Source: Methanosarcinales archaeon (lineage in GTDB: Archaea > Halobacteriota > Methanosarcinia > Methanosarcinales > Methanoperedenaceae). From it: 60,673 nt of DNA. The translations under genes and the position numbers were made by a program. The notes under the pieces are model-generated. The model was not told the DNA's origin. It saw only the letters and a list, made by a program, of their open reading frames with translations, and did no database searches. Below, in pieces: positions 32,846 through 40,638 of the stretch (the stretch's first letter is position 1; every line of letters starts with the position of its first letter). Location: contig CAJPFJ010000046.1 of NCBI GenBank assembly GCA_905339155.1, forward strand, positions 1 through 60,673, written 5' to 3'.

Positions 32846-33799
32846 TCACCTCTTATTTTCGGAAAGATACCGTTTAAACCACGCAATCGCTTCGAATGCC
32901 GCCATTTCCATATGTGACCCATTAACATATGTTGAGGTGTGCAATCCTCCGGGGACGACAAGTCGTTTGGGTTCAGGCGCGCGCTTAAAATAAAACAAAA
33001 CAGTATCAACCGACACAACATCTCGGTCAGGATGCACGATCAATATAGGCGCTTTAGCAAGGTGAATAGCGAAAACAGGATCGTCGGCAGCAAGGTTTTG
33101 AAATGACGTGCTGGTTATCTTGTTCTCCCAGGTTGGTGCAAAGGTACGCCTGGCATTTTCGTACCAATTGTATGCCTCCTCAACCGGCAGAAGGCAGCCT
33201 TCCTGTGGCTTTGGACACCATGCTTGCAGCGTTTTTATGCCAGCTCTGGCGCGTCCTTCTCGTTCGGCTATCGCTGCTACTGCCAGTTGATCATATTTGG
33301 CCTTTGCTGCCTCTGGAGAGAGCGGAGCTTCTTGGGTTGGATTGCTGATGCCTGTCGATGTGGCCACGATGGCCTTGAAGCGCGGTTCCCAGGTCGCAAG
33401 AGACAGCATATGCTGGCCGCCCATCGATATGCCCCAGCCACCGATGCAACTGGGATCGACTTCAGGTTGCTTAGCAAGGAATGTAAGCGCTGCGCTGATG
33501 TCTGTACGAAACTCCCCCGGCGCGATATGGAAACGTGGTTCACCGCTACTTTCACCCCAGTAACGATAATCAAAGATCAATGTGATGAAACCGGCGGCTG
33601 CAAAACGCTCAGCGTACTGGGGCAGGTTGATCTCTTTGATGCCCGATAAGGCGTTGGCGGTCACTATCCCGGGCAATTTCCGGCCTGGTTTGAAGTCTGC
33701 GGGAAAATATAGCCATCCCCGAAGAGTTTCCCCCTCGCTGGGGAAAGTGACAGCGCGGCGGTTCAGCCCCTCTGAAACTTTTTCGGTTTTGATTTTCAT
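32846..33799 (-). CDS. Alpha/beta hydrolase of the dienelactone hydrolase/X-Pro peptidase type
   Basis: 317 residues. The nucleophile elbow GGWGISMGGQHML puts Ser at about residue 129; ILIVHPDRDVVSV carries the acid Asp (about 265) and VPGGLHTSTYV the His (about 288). The lid (residues about 155-220) is helical. Substrate is unknown. GC content is higher than in the archaeal genes. It probably came together with the flavoredoxin and APC genes. Confidence 0.85.
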   Translation of the reverse strand: MKIKTEKVSEGLNRRAVTFPSEGETLRGWLYFPADFKPGRKLPGIVTANALSGIKEINLPQYAERFAAAGFITLIFDYRYWGESSGEPRFHIAPGEFRTDISAALTFLAKQPEVDPSCIGGWGISMGGQHMLSLATWEPRFKAIVATSTGISNPTQEAPLSPEAAKAKYDQLAVAAIAEREGRARAGIKTLQAWCPKPQEGCLLPVEEAYNWYENARRTFAPTWENKITSTSFQNLAADDPVFAIHLAKAPILIVHPDRDVVSVDTVLFYFKRAPEPKRLVVPGGLHTSTYVNGSHMEMAAFEAIAWFKRYLSENKR

Positions 33800-33932
33800 A
33801 ATGTTTGCCCGCTTTCGTTTAGTTTAATTACATCCATATCACTCATTTTGCATCCACTCTTACAGAATAGATTAGTGAGTACTTATTAATAAGTATCGTA
33901 GGAACTTTGCGCTATAATAACATTGAATTAAC

Positions 33933-34079
33933 GTTAATGTCCACTGACCTCATGGGGTAAATCCATAGTGACAAAATAAAATAATATCTACCAAATTTCA
34001 CACTGTATAGAAGTAGTTTAATTTATAACTGTGGTGAAATGTTTATTAATTTTACCCCAGCGGGTATCTGGACATTAAC
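33933..34079. mobile_element. MITE with ~31-bp terminal inverted repeats (IS481-like family)
   Basis: The left end GTTAATGTCCACTGACCTCA then TGGGGTAAAT is the inverse of the right end, which reads in reverse GTTAATGTCCAGATACCCGC then TGGGGTAAAAT. About 147 bp in total, no coding capacity. The ends match the outer end of the IS481-like transposase remnant at 10253 (GTTAGTGTCCAC, GGGGTAAAT), so it was likely mobilised by that family. Confidence 0.75.
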
Positions 34080-34114
34080 ACTAATCAATATTAGAGCATT
34101 TGCCATGGATTATT

Positions 34115-36256
34115 TCAGTATTCGCACAGGCTTCTCTGCATCCTCCCCCTCATAATCCCGTCCAGTCTCTCCTCAGTGTACCCGAAGGGAAGCAGTATGC
34201 TCTCAGCAGCACGAAGAAGATATTCGCGGTATTTTTCTCTATCGTATTGCGTGTTCTCGTCAGCAAGCTCTGGTATTATCACCCTTTTCTGGTAGTTTCT
34301 TGATTTATGATCTGTTATTATGTAGCGTATGGCCTGCCCCGGCAGTGTCTCTATACCCTCCAACTTCAATTGTTTCAGAGATGCCATCTGATTATTGAAC
34401 TGCCTGTATTCATCACAGCCTTTGGACACGTGCGTCTTGAATATCAGGTCAGAAAGGTCACATTCATTATCAAGCACTTTTCTTGTGTATTCCCGTAATA
34501 CCCCGACAGCTTCAGGTATCTTCATGTAATATTCGAAAGCAGTTCTTGCTTCAGCAAGCTTTCCGAGCATGGCTTCCTGCAAGTTCCTGATGAGCCTGGG
34601 CGTATCGCTCCGCCTTGTCTCTATACCCCGCACTTTCAGTTTGCCGTTAGTCATTACCCCGTAATATCTATTAAGTGCACCCACTCCATTTGATTTGTTA
34701 GGCAGGAACACAATCCACCTGAATTCGCCCTTAAGTTCAAGTGGTATGCCAATTTCCCTGCTCACCGTTTCGCATAGCTTCTCAGGGTTGCGTCCCTTCA
34801 CCCACAGGCTGTCCACGATACCATGCAGTATCTCGAAGCCCGTGCTGTCTGCAATTTCTATCGTGCGGAGTAGAATCTCCCGTCCGTAAGCTGTTATGGA
34901 TTCATGGCATTCTATCCTGCCAAAGCGTGCCTTGTTGAATCCCATATATCCGAAACTCGTCACCAGCAGCCATTTGAGTATGTTCTGCTTCATCTCATAT
35001 TCCTCTGCTCTCTCAGGTTCGGATGTGATTCGCCTCTTATATGTCATCCTTCTCTCAATAAGCGGTTTTAGAACCCTTGGAATAAGTCCGATATGCTGCT
35101 GGCAGATATTGTAATGAGTAAAAGGAACAAGTTTCTGCGAATCCGGACAGCAGGTGCACAGCACCGTTTCAGGCGAAATGTTGTGGTTCACCATTATATT
35201 GGGAAAAAGAGATGCAAAATCTACCTCAAAAGCGTTCTCATGAAGCCCCACCTTCGGCTCAATCACCAGTGCTCCCCTGTCGGCGATGAGAAGTTCCTCA
35301 GCCGTTTTCCAGTATTCAGCAAGATTGCGTTTCCACGGAACGAGTACCCCGTCACGCAGAGCCTGATTGACCTGAAGTGCTGTTACTGCGCTGCCAGGAC
35401 TCAGGCGTGATAACTCCTGCAGCGGTATTCCTGTTATGCGCGCAAGGTCGATCAGACCGAGAAGTCCTCCTTCCCTGAAAAGAAAGATTGATTTATCAAG
35501 GTGTAAACGCCCTGCCAGCATGTATCCTCTGGATTTGTAGAGGATTCTGCCGTAACTGAAATATGACTTTCCCCCGCCTACAGGAAGGACATCCTTCTCC
35601 CTGCCAACATGGAGTTCAATATCATGCAGTGCTGCACGGTGATGCAGATACGGAAGTTCAAAACTGTCTCCTCGGTCTGTCAGTATCAGGTCAGGATTAG
35701 CATTGGCAACCTCTCGGTTAAGCTCGCTAATGATCTCTGCTTCATCCTTTTGCTCTATTACTATATCACCTAAGGTTATCCTGCCTATCGGATCATCCAT
35801 TGTGACAATTCCTTTATCCCTCCCTGGCGTCACCGATAGTTCCATGCTTACGAGGTCAGGCACTTCATAGTCGATGGCATACTGGCTGTCATAGGGAAGC
35901 TTTGTCATAGGAAACAGACTGTGTTCAAGCAGATATTGCCTCACAGGGTCAAGGTCGATGTTATAGAGACCGCATCCCTTAGCCTCAAGCATTGAAGCAA
36001 TCTCATAAACCGAATTCGGTTCAATTGTGACGGAAATTACTCGTTCAGGCTCGCTGCCCAGCCATGTCCTCTTTTCTTCGAAACACACATCCTTTACTCC
36101 AGGCAGGCTGTCTATCAGGGACAGAAGTTCGGTCTTGCCTGAAACGTACATCTTCGGATAATATACTTCACGCACAGGCTTGCATTCGGTACCGTCTTTA
36201 ATCCATTTTGTTATCGTGCTGCTCTTCGGGTCGTACCTGATGTCCAGCAGGAACAT
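34115..36256 (-). CDS. polB2: PolB2/Dpo2-type family B DNA polymerase
   Basis: 713 residues, typical for archaeal PolB2 (Dpo2). Polymerase motif A is DFASLFPNIM (about residue 350) and motif B is NILKWLLVTSFGYMGFNKAR. Motif C reads HGIVDSLWVKG, where the first Asp of YxDTDS is replaced by Ile. The proofreading motif is lost (SVTPGRD instead of DIE). This family was described as inactivated archaeal B polymerases; the Sulfolobus protein acts in damage tolerance. The start ATG follows GGGAGGG. It is the third gene of a minus-strand unit with the RadA paralog. Confidence 0.85.
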   Translation of the reverse strand: MFLLDIRYDPKSSTITKWIKDGTECKPVREVYYPKMYVSGKTELLSLIDSLPGVKDVCFEEKRTWLGSEPERVISVTIEPNSVYEIASMLEAKGCGLYNIDLDPVRQYLLEHSLFPMTKLPYDSQYAIDYEVPDLVSMELSVTPGRDKGIVTMDDPIGRITLGDIVIEQKDEAEIISELNREVANANPDLILTDRGDSFELPYLHHRAALHDIELHVGREKDVLPVGGGKSYFSYGRILYKSRGYMLAGRLHLDKSIFLFREGGLLGLIDLARITGIPLQELSRLSPGSAVTALQVNQALRDGVLVPWKRNLAEYWKTAEELLIADRGALVIEPKVGLHENAFEVDFASLFPNIMVNHNISPETVLCTCCPDSQKLVPFTHYNICQQHIGLIPRVLKPLIERRMTYKRRITSEPERAEEYEMKQNILKWLLVTSFGYMGFNKARFGRIECHESITAYGREILLRTIEIADSTGFEILHGIVDSLWVKGRNPEKLCETVSREIGIPLELKGEFRWIVFLPNKSNGVGALNRYYGVMTNGKLKVRGIETRRSDTPRLIRNLQEAMLGKLAEARTAFEYYMKIPEAVGVLREYTRKVLDNECDLSDLIFKTHVSKGCDEYRQFNNQMASLKQLKLEGIETLPGQAIRYIITDHKSRNYQKRVIIPELADENTQYDREKYREYLLRAAESILLPFGYTEERLDGIMRGRMQRSLCEY

Positions 36257-36494
36257 GCATGCCCTCCCGCAATAAGTTAAGTTCTTTCTCCTGTTCCACG
36301 AGAATGGACAGGAAAACAGCGTCTATCGGGTCGAGAGTAGGTGCAACAGTACAGGATGAAGCGTGTTTCCTTGCTTTGTTCATCAGTCTGTCAAAGGCAG
36401 GCTTATCCTCTCCGTGCAGTGCCCTTCTGAAAATTGAAAGTTCAACTATTATCTCCTCAAGCAATACACGAAAGGAGGACACTGTTCTTCCCAA
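36198..36494 (-). CDS. Small helical protein between RadA paralog and PolB2
   Basis: 98 residues if started at the TTG at 36494 that follows AGGAGGTGA; an in-frame GTG (36503) is also possible. It overlaps both neighbours (38 bases with the RadA-like gene and 59 bases with polB2). It contains charged helices (EEIIVELSIFRRALHGE and ILVEQEKELNLLREGM). Small genes of unknown function are known beside dpo2. It may be a structural partner of the polymerase. Confidence 0.65.
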   Translation of the reverse strand: MGRTVSSFRVLLEEIIVELSIFRRALHGEDKPAFDRLMNKARKHASSCTVAPTLDPIDAVFLSILVEQEKELNLLREGMHVPAGHQVRPEEQHDNKMD

Positions 36495-37170
36495 GCAAGT
36501 CACCTCCTGTTAATTCAGATTCCTCAAAATCAGCGAACCTCATCTGCCCTGGCGGGACAGGCATGTATTCAAAAACATACCCGTCATCTATTATTCTAAT
36601 GAGTTTTTTTGAGGTCTGTTCTATGTGAATAACTCTGTCAGCCCTGGATGCAAGCAGTCTGTCCCCGTACCACGATCCTCCGGAACTTGTTATTGCCGTA
36701 ATGATTCCTGAGGATTCGGTCAGCAGTTTCAGGTGTTCAACCAGCGGTTCAAACAATTTTATGCCGTCAGGGCCGAAAAAGAGGGTGGGCAGATAGGATA
36801 TAGCCAGTACGGAAGGATTCCACTGCCCAACGGCATCCTGTAATCCATGTATCAGGGCATCCATCTGGTACTCGGTAAAAGCACGGGCAACATGGATTTT
36901 GGGGAGCACTTTTCTTGGCTCTTCACCGAAGGACTTTGCCGTCTTTGACAGGGCATAGGGATTAAAACTGTTCCTGCCGTCAACAAACATTGCATCCCTT
37001 CCAGAGGATATGACCGAAGAAACGCACAAGCGGAACAGAACGTCGGGCACGATGCTGGACGAACCCTCGACTACTGTTATGCATGACGGCTTGAAGCCCT
37101 GAAGGTCGGTGGAGGGCATAAGTGATTGATCAGTGGGAATAATACAGTTAAGCATAGCGTTCACATCCAC
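36457..37170 (-). CDS. RadA/RadC-like recombinase paralog without Walker A
   Basis: 237 residues, the RecA core without the N-terminal domain. The P-loop is degenerate (VVEGSSSIVPDVLF instead of GxxxxGKT). Other core pieces are seen: AMFVDGRNSFNPYALSKTAK, the strand LPKIHVARAFTEYQMDALIH (as in RadA) and VLAISYLPTLFFG. It is thus probably non-catalytic but may bind DNA or RadA. It leads the unit with the small helical gene and polB2, consistent with a repair or translesion complex. Confidence 0.75.
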   Translation of the reverse strand: MDVNAMLNCIIPTDQSLMPSTDLQGFKPSCITVVEGSSSIVPDVLFRLCVSSVISSGRDAMFVDGRNSFNPYALSKTAKSFGEEPRKVLPKIHVARAFTEYQMDALIHGLQDAVGQWNPSVLAISYLPTLFFGPDGIKLFEPLVEHLKLLTESSGIITAITSSGGSWYGDRLLASRADRVIHIEQTSKKLIRIIDDGYVFEYMPVPPGQMRFADFEESELTGGDLLGKNSVLLSCIA

Positions 37171-37222
37171 ATGATAATTACAGAGTTGACGGACAATCTT
37201 AAAAACTATTGGAAAGAGTGTT
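37171..37222 (-). promoter_or_regulatory. Upstream region of the RadA-paralog/polB2 unit
   Basis: Short AT-rich tract (GACGGACAATCTTAAAAACTATTGG on the plus strand) that should contain the minus-strand promoter. No clear dyad is seen. Confidence 0.3.
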
Positions 37223-37360
37223 GTGAAAGTATTCAGACGTAAAAAAATCAGGACTGGGCGAAATGAGAACCATGAACGGGAAGAGCATCAGAACATACAC
37301 GAATTGAAAGAAGAGGTCAATTCAGTGGAGTATATGAAACAGCTATCAAGATGCCGATAA
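37223..37360 (+). CDS. Possible 45-residue charged protein
   Basis: A GTG-start frame with a weak GGAAAGA behind it. The product is very basic then helical (KVFRRKKIRTGRNEN, HELKEEVNSVEYMKQL). It could be a small DNA-binding protein, but the only support is composition. The 140 bases that follow (37361-37499) show no gene, only a TATA-like ATATATATAG just before 37500. Confidence 0.25.
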   Translation: MKVFRRKKIRTGRNENHEREEHQNIHELKEEVNSVEYMKQLSRCR

Positions 37361-37499
37361 TCTCCTTTATACATCTGCGTTATCGTATTGCTCTCCATGC
37401 AAGTAACAGGATGCCTGGGATGTACTTCTCATATTCCTGCCCCCCAAATTCACTTAAAACCTAACCTTTATTCTAAAACAGCACGGATATATATAGAAT

Positions 37500-37808
37500 A
37501 TGAATAACGATAACAAGGCCTTGTTTATCTTCGGTTTCGTCTTTTATTTTATCGGGGACCTGGCAACGACCTATATCGCCCTGATTAATGGGATACCGGA
37601 AAAGGGATTTATCAGGGTAATGGGAAGCCCTGATCTTGCAGATATGGTTATCACGAAGGTGATCTTTTTCACAGCCCTGTATTTTCTGATCATGTTTTTG
37701 GAGAAGCGGGATAATTATCTTTGCGGCGCCGTCCTTGGTCTTGTTGTGGGGATGGGGATGACGGTTACATGGATGAATGCTCTGGTTATTATGGAGTATT
37801 TGGGGTGA
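37500..37808 (+). CDS. Small DUF5658-like membrane protein
   Basis: 102 residues, three membrane helices. FYFIGDLATTYIALINGIPE at the N-terminus (Asp/Thr/Tyr in the membrane) fits the DUF5658-type pattern. It is nearly leaderless: GGATATATATAGAATATG places the TATA box about 10 bases before the ATG, so the real start may be a little downstream. Function unknown. Confidence 0.65.
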   Translation: MNNDNKALFIFGFVFYFIGDLATTYIALINGIPEKGFIRVMGSPDLADMVITKVIFFTALYFLIMFLEKRDNYLCGAVLGLVVGMGMTVTWMNALVIMEYLG

Positions 37809-37881
37809 TGTAACCTATCACATGAAATAACGCTAACAAACCGCGATAAGTTTATAAATATCTATAATCATTGTAGTATTT

Positions 37882-38703
37882 GTGATTGAATCAGGGATAT
37901 ATCTTACAGAGAATAGAAAAAGCCTTTCCAGTACAGAATCCTATCTACTTTCGAAACTGTCAGAGGAAGGAAGGGAAATTTTTACTGTAAAAGATGCAGC
38001 TGATGTTCTAAAAAAATCTTACGTACACTCCCGAAAGATAATAAGCAATCTCAAAGCTAAAAAATGGATTGAAAAAATAGAAGCGGGAAAATATCTTATA
38101 ATGCCGTTATCCGCAGGCGTTAAGCCAAAATATACGGAACATGAGTTCGTGATCGGTTCAAAGCTTATTGAACCTTATTATATTGCATACTGGAGCACAT
38201 TAAATTACTATCACCTTACAGAGCAGATACCTTTTTCTGTTTTCATCGCAACCACAAAGAGAAAGAGCAACAGAAAAATACTGGATGTGAATTATCTTTT
38301 CGTAACTTTATCCAAAAAGAAGTTCTTTGGCTATACAACCGTGAACATTGCCGGAAAAAACATCTTGATATCAGATAAGGAAAAGACCATCGCAGACTGC
38401 CTTGATCATCCTGAGTATTGCGGCGATATAACTGAAGTTGCAAAGGCTCTGAAAGCTGAAGGTTTGTCTTTTGGAAAGATAGTTGATCATGCAAAGAAGA
38501 TGGGAAATGCAACAATACTGAAAAGGCTTGGATATTTGTCAGAAATCCTGGATATAAAACTGGACGAAGAATTAAAGAAAACTATGCTGGAAAATATTTC
38601 AAAAGGGTATTCAGTTCTCGACCCGTCTATAAAATCAAGAAAGGGAAATTATAATGAAAAATGGAAGCTATTGATAAACAGAAAAATAGGTGAAGAGTTT
38701 TGA
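37882..38703 (+). CDS. abiEi: AbiEi-like antitoxin (type IV toxin-antitoxin)
   Basis: 273 residues from a GTG. The N-terminal winged helix (IFTVKDAADVLKKSYVHSRK, about 30-50) binds DNA, and the AbiEi middle domain follows (YYIAYWSTLNYYHLTEQIP, then the strand VNYLFVTLSKKKFFGY, then ISDKEKTIADCLDHPEYCG). AbiEi represses the operon. A TATA box (GTTTATAAATATC, about 37848-37860) sits about 25 bases before the start, so the transcript is nearly leaderless. Confidence 0.9.
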   Translation: MIESGIYLTENRKSLSSTESYLLSKLSEEGREIFTVKDAADVLKKSYVHSRKIISNLKAKKWIEKIEAGKYLIMPLSAGVKPKYTEHEFVIGSKLIEPYYIAYWSTLNYYHLTEQIPFSVFIATTKRKSNRKILDVNYLFVTLSKKKFFGYTTVNIAGKNILISDKEKTIADCLDHPEYCGDITEVAKALKAEGLSFGKIVDHAKKMGNATILKRLGYLSEILDIKLDEELKKTMLENISKGYSVLDPSIKSRKGNYNEKWKLLINRKIGEEF

Positions 38704-39482
38704 TAACTGCAGATGAAGTAAAGAAAGCAGCAAGGAACAAAGGATTTCCAGCAGGAGTGGTAGAAAAGGATTATGCTTTGACCTGGTTGCTTTACGGAGT
38801 ATATAATTCCGAGCTTAAAGATGTTCTTGCGTTCAAGGGAGGAACAGCATTGAGTATAGTGTATTTCCCGAAATTCTGGAGGCTGTCCGAGGATCTGGAT
38901 TTTACACTTACGAAAGAAATCCGGCCAGAAGAAATAGAATCGATGCTGAAAAACGGTCTGAACTTGCTCAATGAAAAGACAGGAATGAATTTCTATATTG
39001 CCAGTTTTCATTCAAATCCAGATCATGCAATAGTATTAATACAATTCACGGGATCACTTGGCAAAAACGTTATCAGAATGGATATAAGCCTGAAAGAGAT
39101 GCTGGTCACTAAACTTTTGAAAATGGAAATAAGTGATGGTTATTCTGACAGCATATGCTTTACCATTCTTGTTTATTCTCTGGATGAGATATTGCTGGAG
39201 AAGCTTCGTTCAATTATTCAACGGGGAAAGAGCAGGGATTATTTTGATGTATGGATGCTCCTGAATAAAAACAAGTTTGATAAAGACAAGATCAAGGATC
39301 TCTTCATGGAAAAATGCAAATTCAAGAAAATCAAACCAGACTATGAAATGTTTTTCGAGGAAACAAAGCTGAATGAGGCACGAGATTTCTGGGAAAAAGG
39401 CCTGGGAAGACTGATGAAGGAAGTTCCTGTGTTTGACACGATCATAGCTGATCTAAAGAAAGAGCTTGAGTTTCTGAAATGA
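38700..39482 (+). CDS. abiEii: AbiEii nucleotidyltransferase toxin
   Basis: 260 residues from a TTG that overlaps the antitoxin stop (TTGA). The nucleotidyltransferase motif is clear: LAFKGGTALSIVYFPKFWRL, then SEDLDFTL with the catalytic Asp pair. Further motifs: VYSLDEILLEKLRSIIQRGK, then SRDYFDVWMLL. AbiEii toxins transfer nucleotides to target RNA (tRNA acceptor in some) and arrest growth in infected cells. It is the second member of an abortive-infection operon in the defence island. Confidence 0.92.
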   Translation: MITADEVKKAARNKGFPAGVVEKDYALTWLLYGVYNSELKDVLAFKGGTALSIVYFPKFWRLSEDLDFTLTKEIRPEEIESMLKNGLNLLNEKTGMNFYIASFHSNPDHAIVLIQFTGSLGKNVIRMDISLKEMLVTKLLKMEISDGYSDSICFTILVYSLDEILLEKLRSIIQRGKSRDYFDVWMLLNKNKFDKDKIKDLFMEKCKFKKIKPDYEMFFEETKLNEARDFWEKGLGRLMKEVPVFDTIIADLKKELEFLK

Positions 39483-39510
39483 GCCGAATATTGAAATCTT
39501 GCTATAAAGA

Positions 39511-39723
39511 GAAGCGGTAATCGCGATAAATCAGACGGTTTCTCTTTATCTGGAAGTGCCACCTGAACTCGCTCAAGAAATTGGCTCAAGAGATGATGCT
39601 ATTTCTTTTCTAAAGGATATCCTCCAAAATGATGACTACTGGAATCATAGCGGCCTGGGTGATGCATGGGGGGCAGCTGGGCAAGGAGATGAAAGCGAGG
39701 TACTGCAAGAAGCTGAGATATGA
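39511..39723 (+). pseudogene. Truncated small protein (possible antitoxin remnant)
   Basis: A 70-codon frame without a recognised start codon (a stop just before it) encodes EAVIAINQTVSLYLEVPPEL, then ISFLKDILQNDD. Its strand-helix layout is like small VapB-type proteins, but the evidence is weak. It ends just before the viperin gene terminus. Read as a decayed gene. Confidence 0.3.
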
Positions 39724-39807
39724 GGAGCCTCAGGAGTCGTATGCTAGATCCCATCCTTCTTTTGTATAAGGGGTGGGTTAGAATGTCCTATCAAAATATC
39801 TTTAAAA

Positions 39808-40638
39808 TCACCAGGCATAGACGCTCCCTCTTTTAACATATTTGCTCCGACTCATTGTTTGCATTATATCTTGTTTGTTAATTCCGTTGAATGGGACTAA
39901 AGAATAATTTCCATTTCTATTACTCATAACATTTCCTCCTGGCGAGAGCATAAAATACGAATCAATCATATCATTATTCCTTTCAAAGACTTGTTTTCCC
40001 TCACCAATAATGGCGTTATCTTGATTTAGAGATATAAAATAATCGAACTCTCTATCGGTAATGGAGAGATCACCGAAATAAGGATCATTTTGCCCTTTTA
40101 TATGAAGAATCTGAAGTATTTTCCACCTTTCTGGTTTGAGATTCATTAAAAGAGATCGCATATCTTCAGCGTAATTTAGTCTCGTTACAGTAGTGTTAAT
40201 TTTAAGCTTAAGTCCTGCCTCATGTATAATGTCCGATATCTCTAAAACATGTTTTATGTGATTGCCATTACCCCTACCTAGCGCGACCTCTACTCGTTCA
40301 TAAGACGAATCCACAGAAAGGCCAATCCAGTCAACAAAAGATGATAATTTGTAGATTGATTTTCTATTTAAGAAATAGCCATTTGAAACAAGAGAAACTA
40401 CAAAACCCAAATCTTTAGATATTTTAGTAATCTCAAAGAGTAATGGATGCATTAAAGGCTCTCCACCAACAAAATTTATTTTCTCGATTCCGATATCCTT
40501 CAACTTTACCAAAATTTCTTCGGCACATTTCAAATCCATTATCTCAGAATCTAAGTTTTTTATAAAACAAAATTTACAAGCATAGTTACATCTTGTCGTA
40601 AGATGCCAATTGGCAGATTTTATGCATTCTTTATTCAT
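39808..40638 (-). CDS. Viperin-like radical SAM enzyme (pVip-type)
   Basis: 276 residues. NWHLTTRCNYACKFCF carries the radical SAM cluster motif CxxxCxxC (Cys17, Cys21, Cys24). Other viperin-like features are INFVGGEPLMHP, VSLVSNGYFLN, DWIGLSVDS, LKINTTVTRLNY, and a C-terminal WKILQILHIKGQND, then MLSPGGNVMSNRNG that corresponds to the viperin nucleotide pocket. Prokaryotic viperins make 3'-deoxy-3',4'-didehydro nucleotides that stop viral polymerases. It shares an 8-base overlap with the upstream gene. Viperin identity rather than another radical SAM subgroup is likely but unproven by eye. Confidence 0.8.
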   Translation of the reverse strand: MNKECIKSANWHLTTRCNYACKFCFIKNLDSEIMDLKCAEEILVKLKDIGIEKINFVGGEPLMHPLLFEITKISKDLGFVVSLVSNGYFLNRKSIYKLSSFVDWIGLSVDSSYERVEVALGRGNGNHIKHVLEISDIIHEAGLKLKINTTVTRLNYAEDMRSLLMNLKPERWKILQILHIKGQNDPYFGDLSITDREFDYFISLNQDNAIIGEGKQVFERNNDMIDSYFMLSPGGNVMSNRNGNYSLVPFNGINKQDIMQTMSRSKYVKRGSVYAW

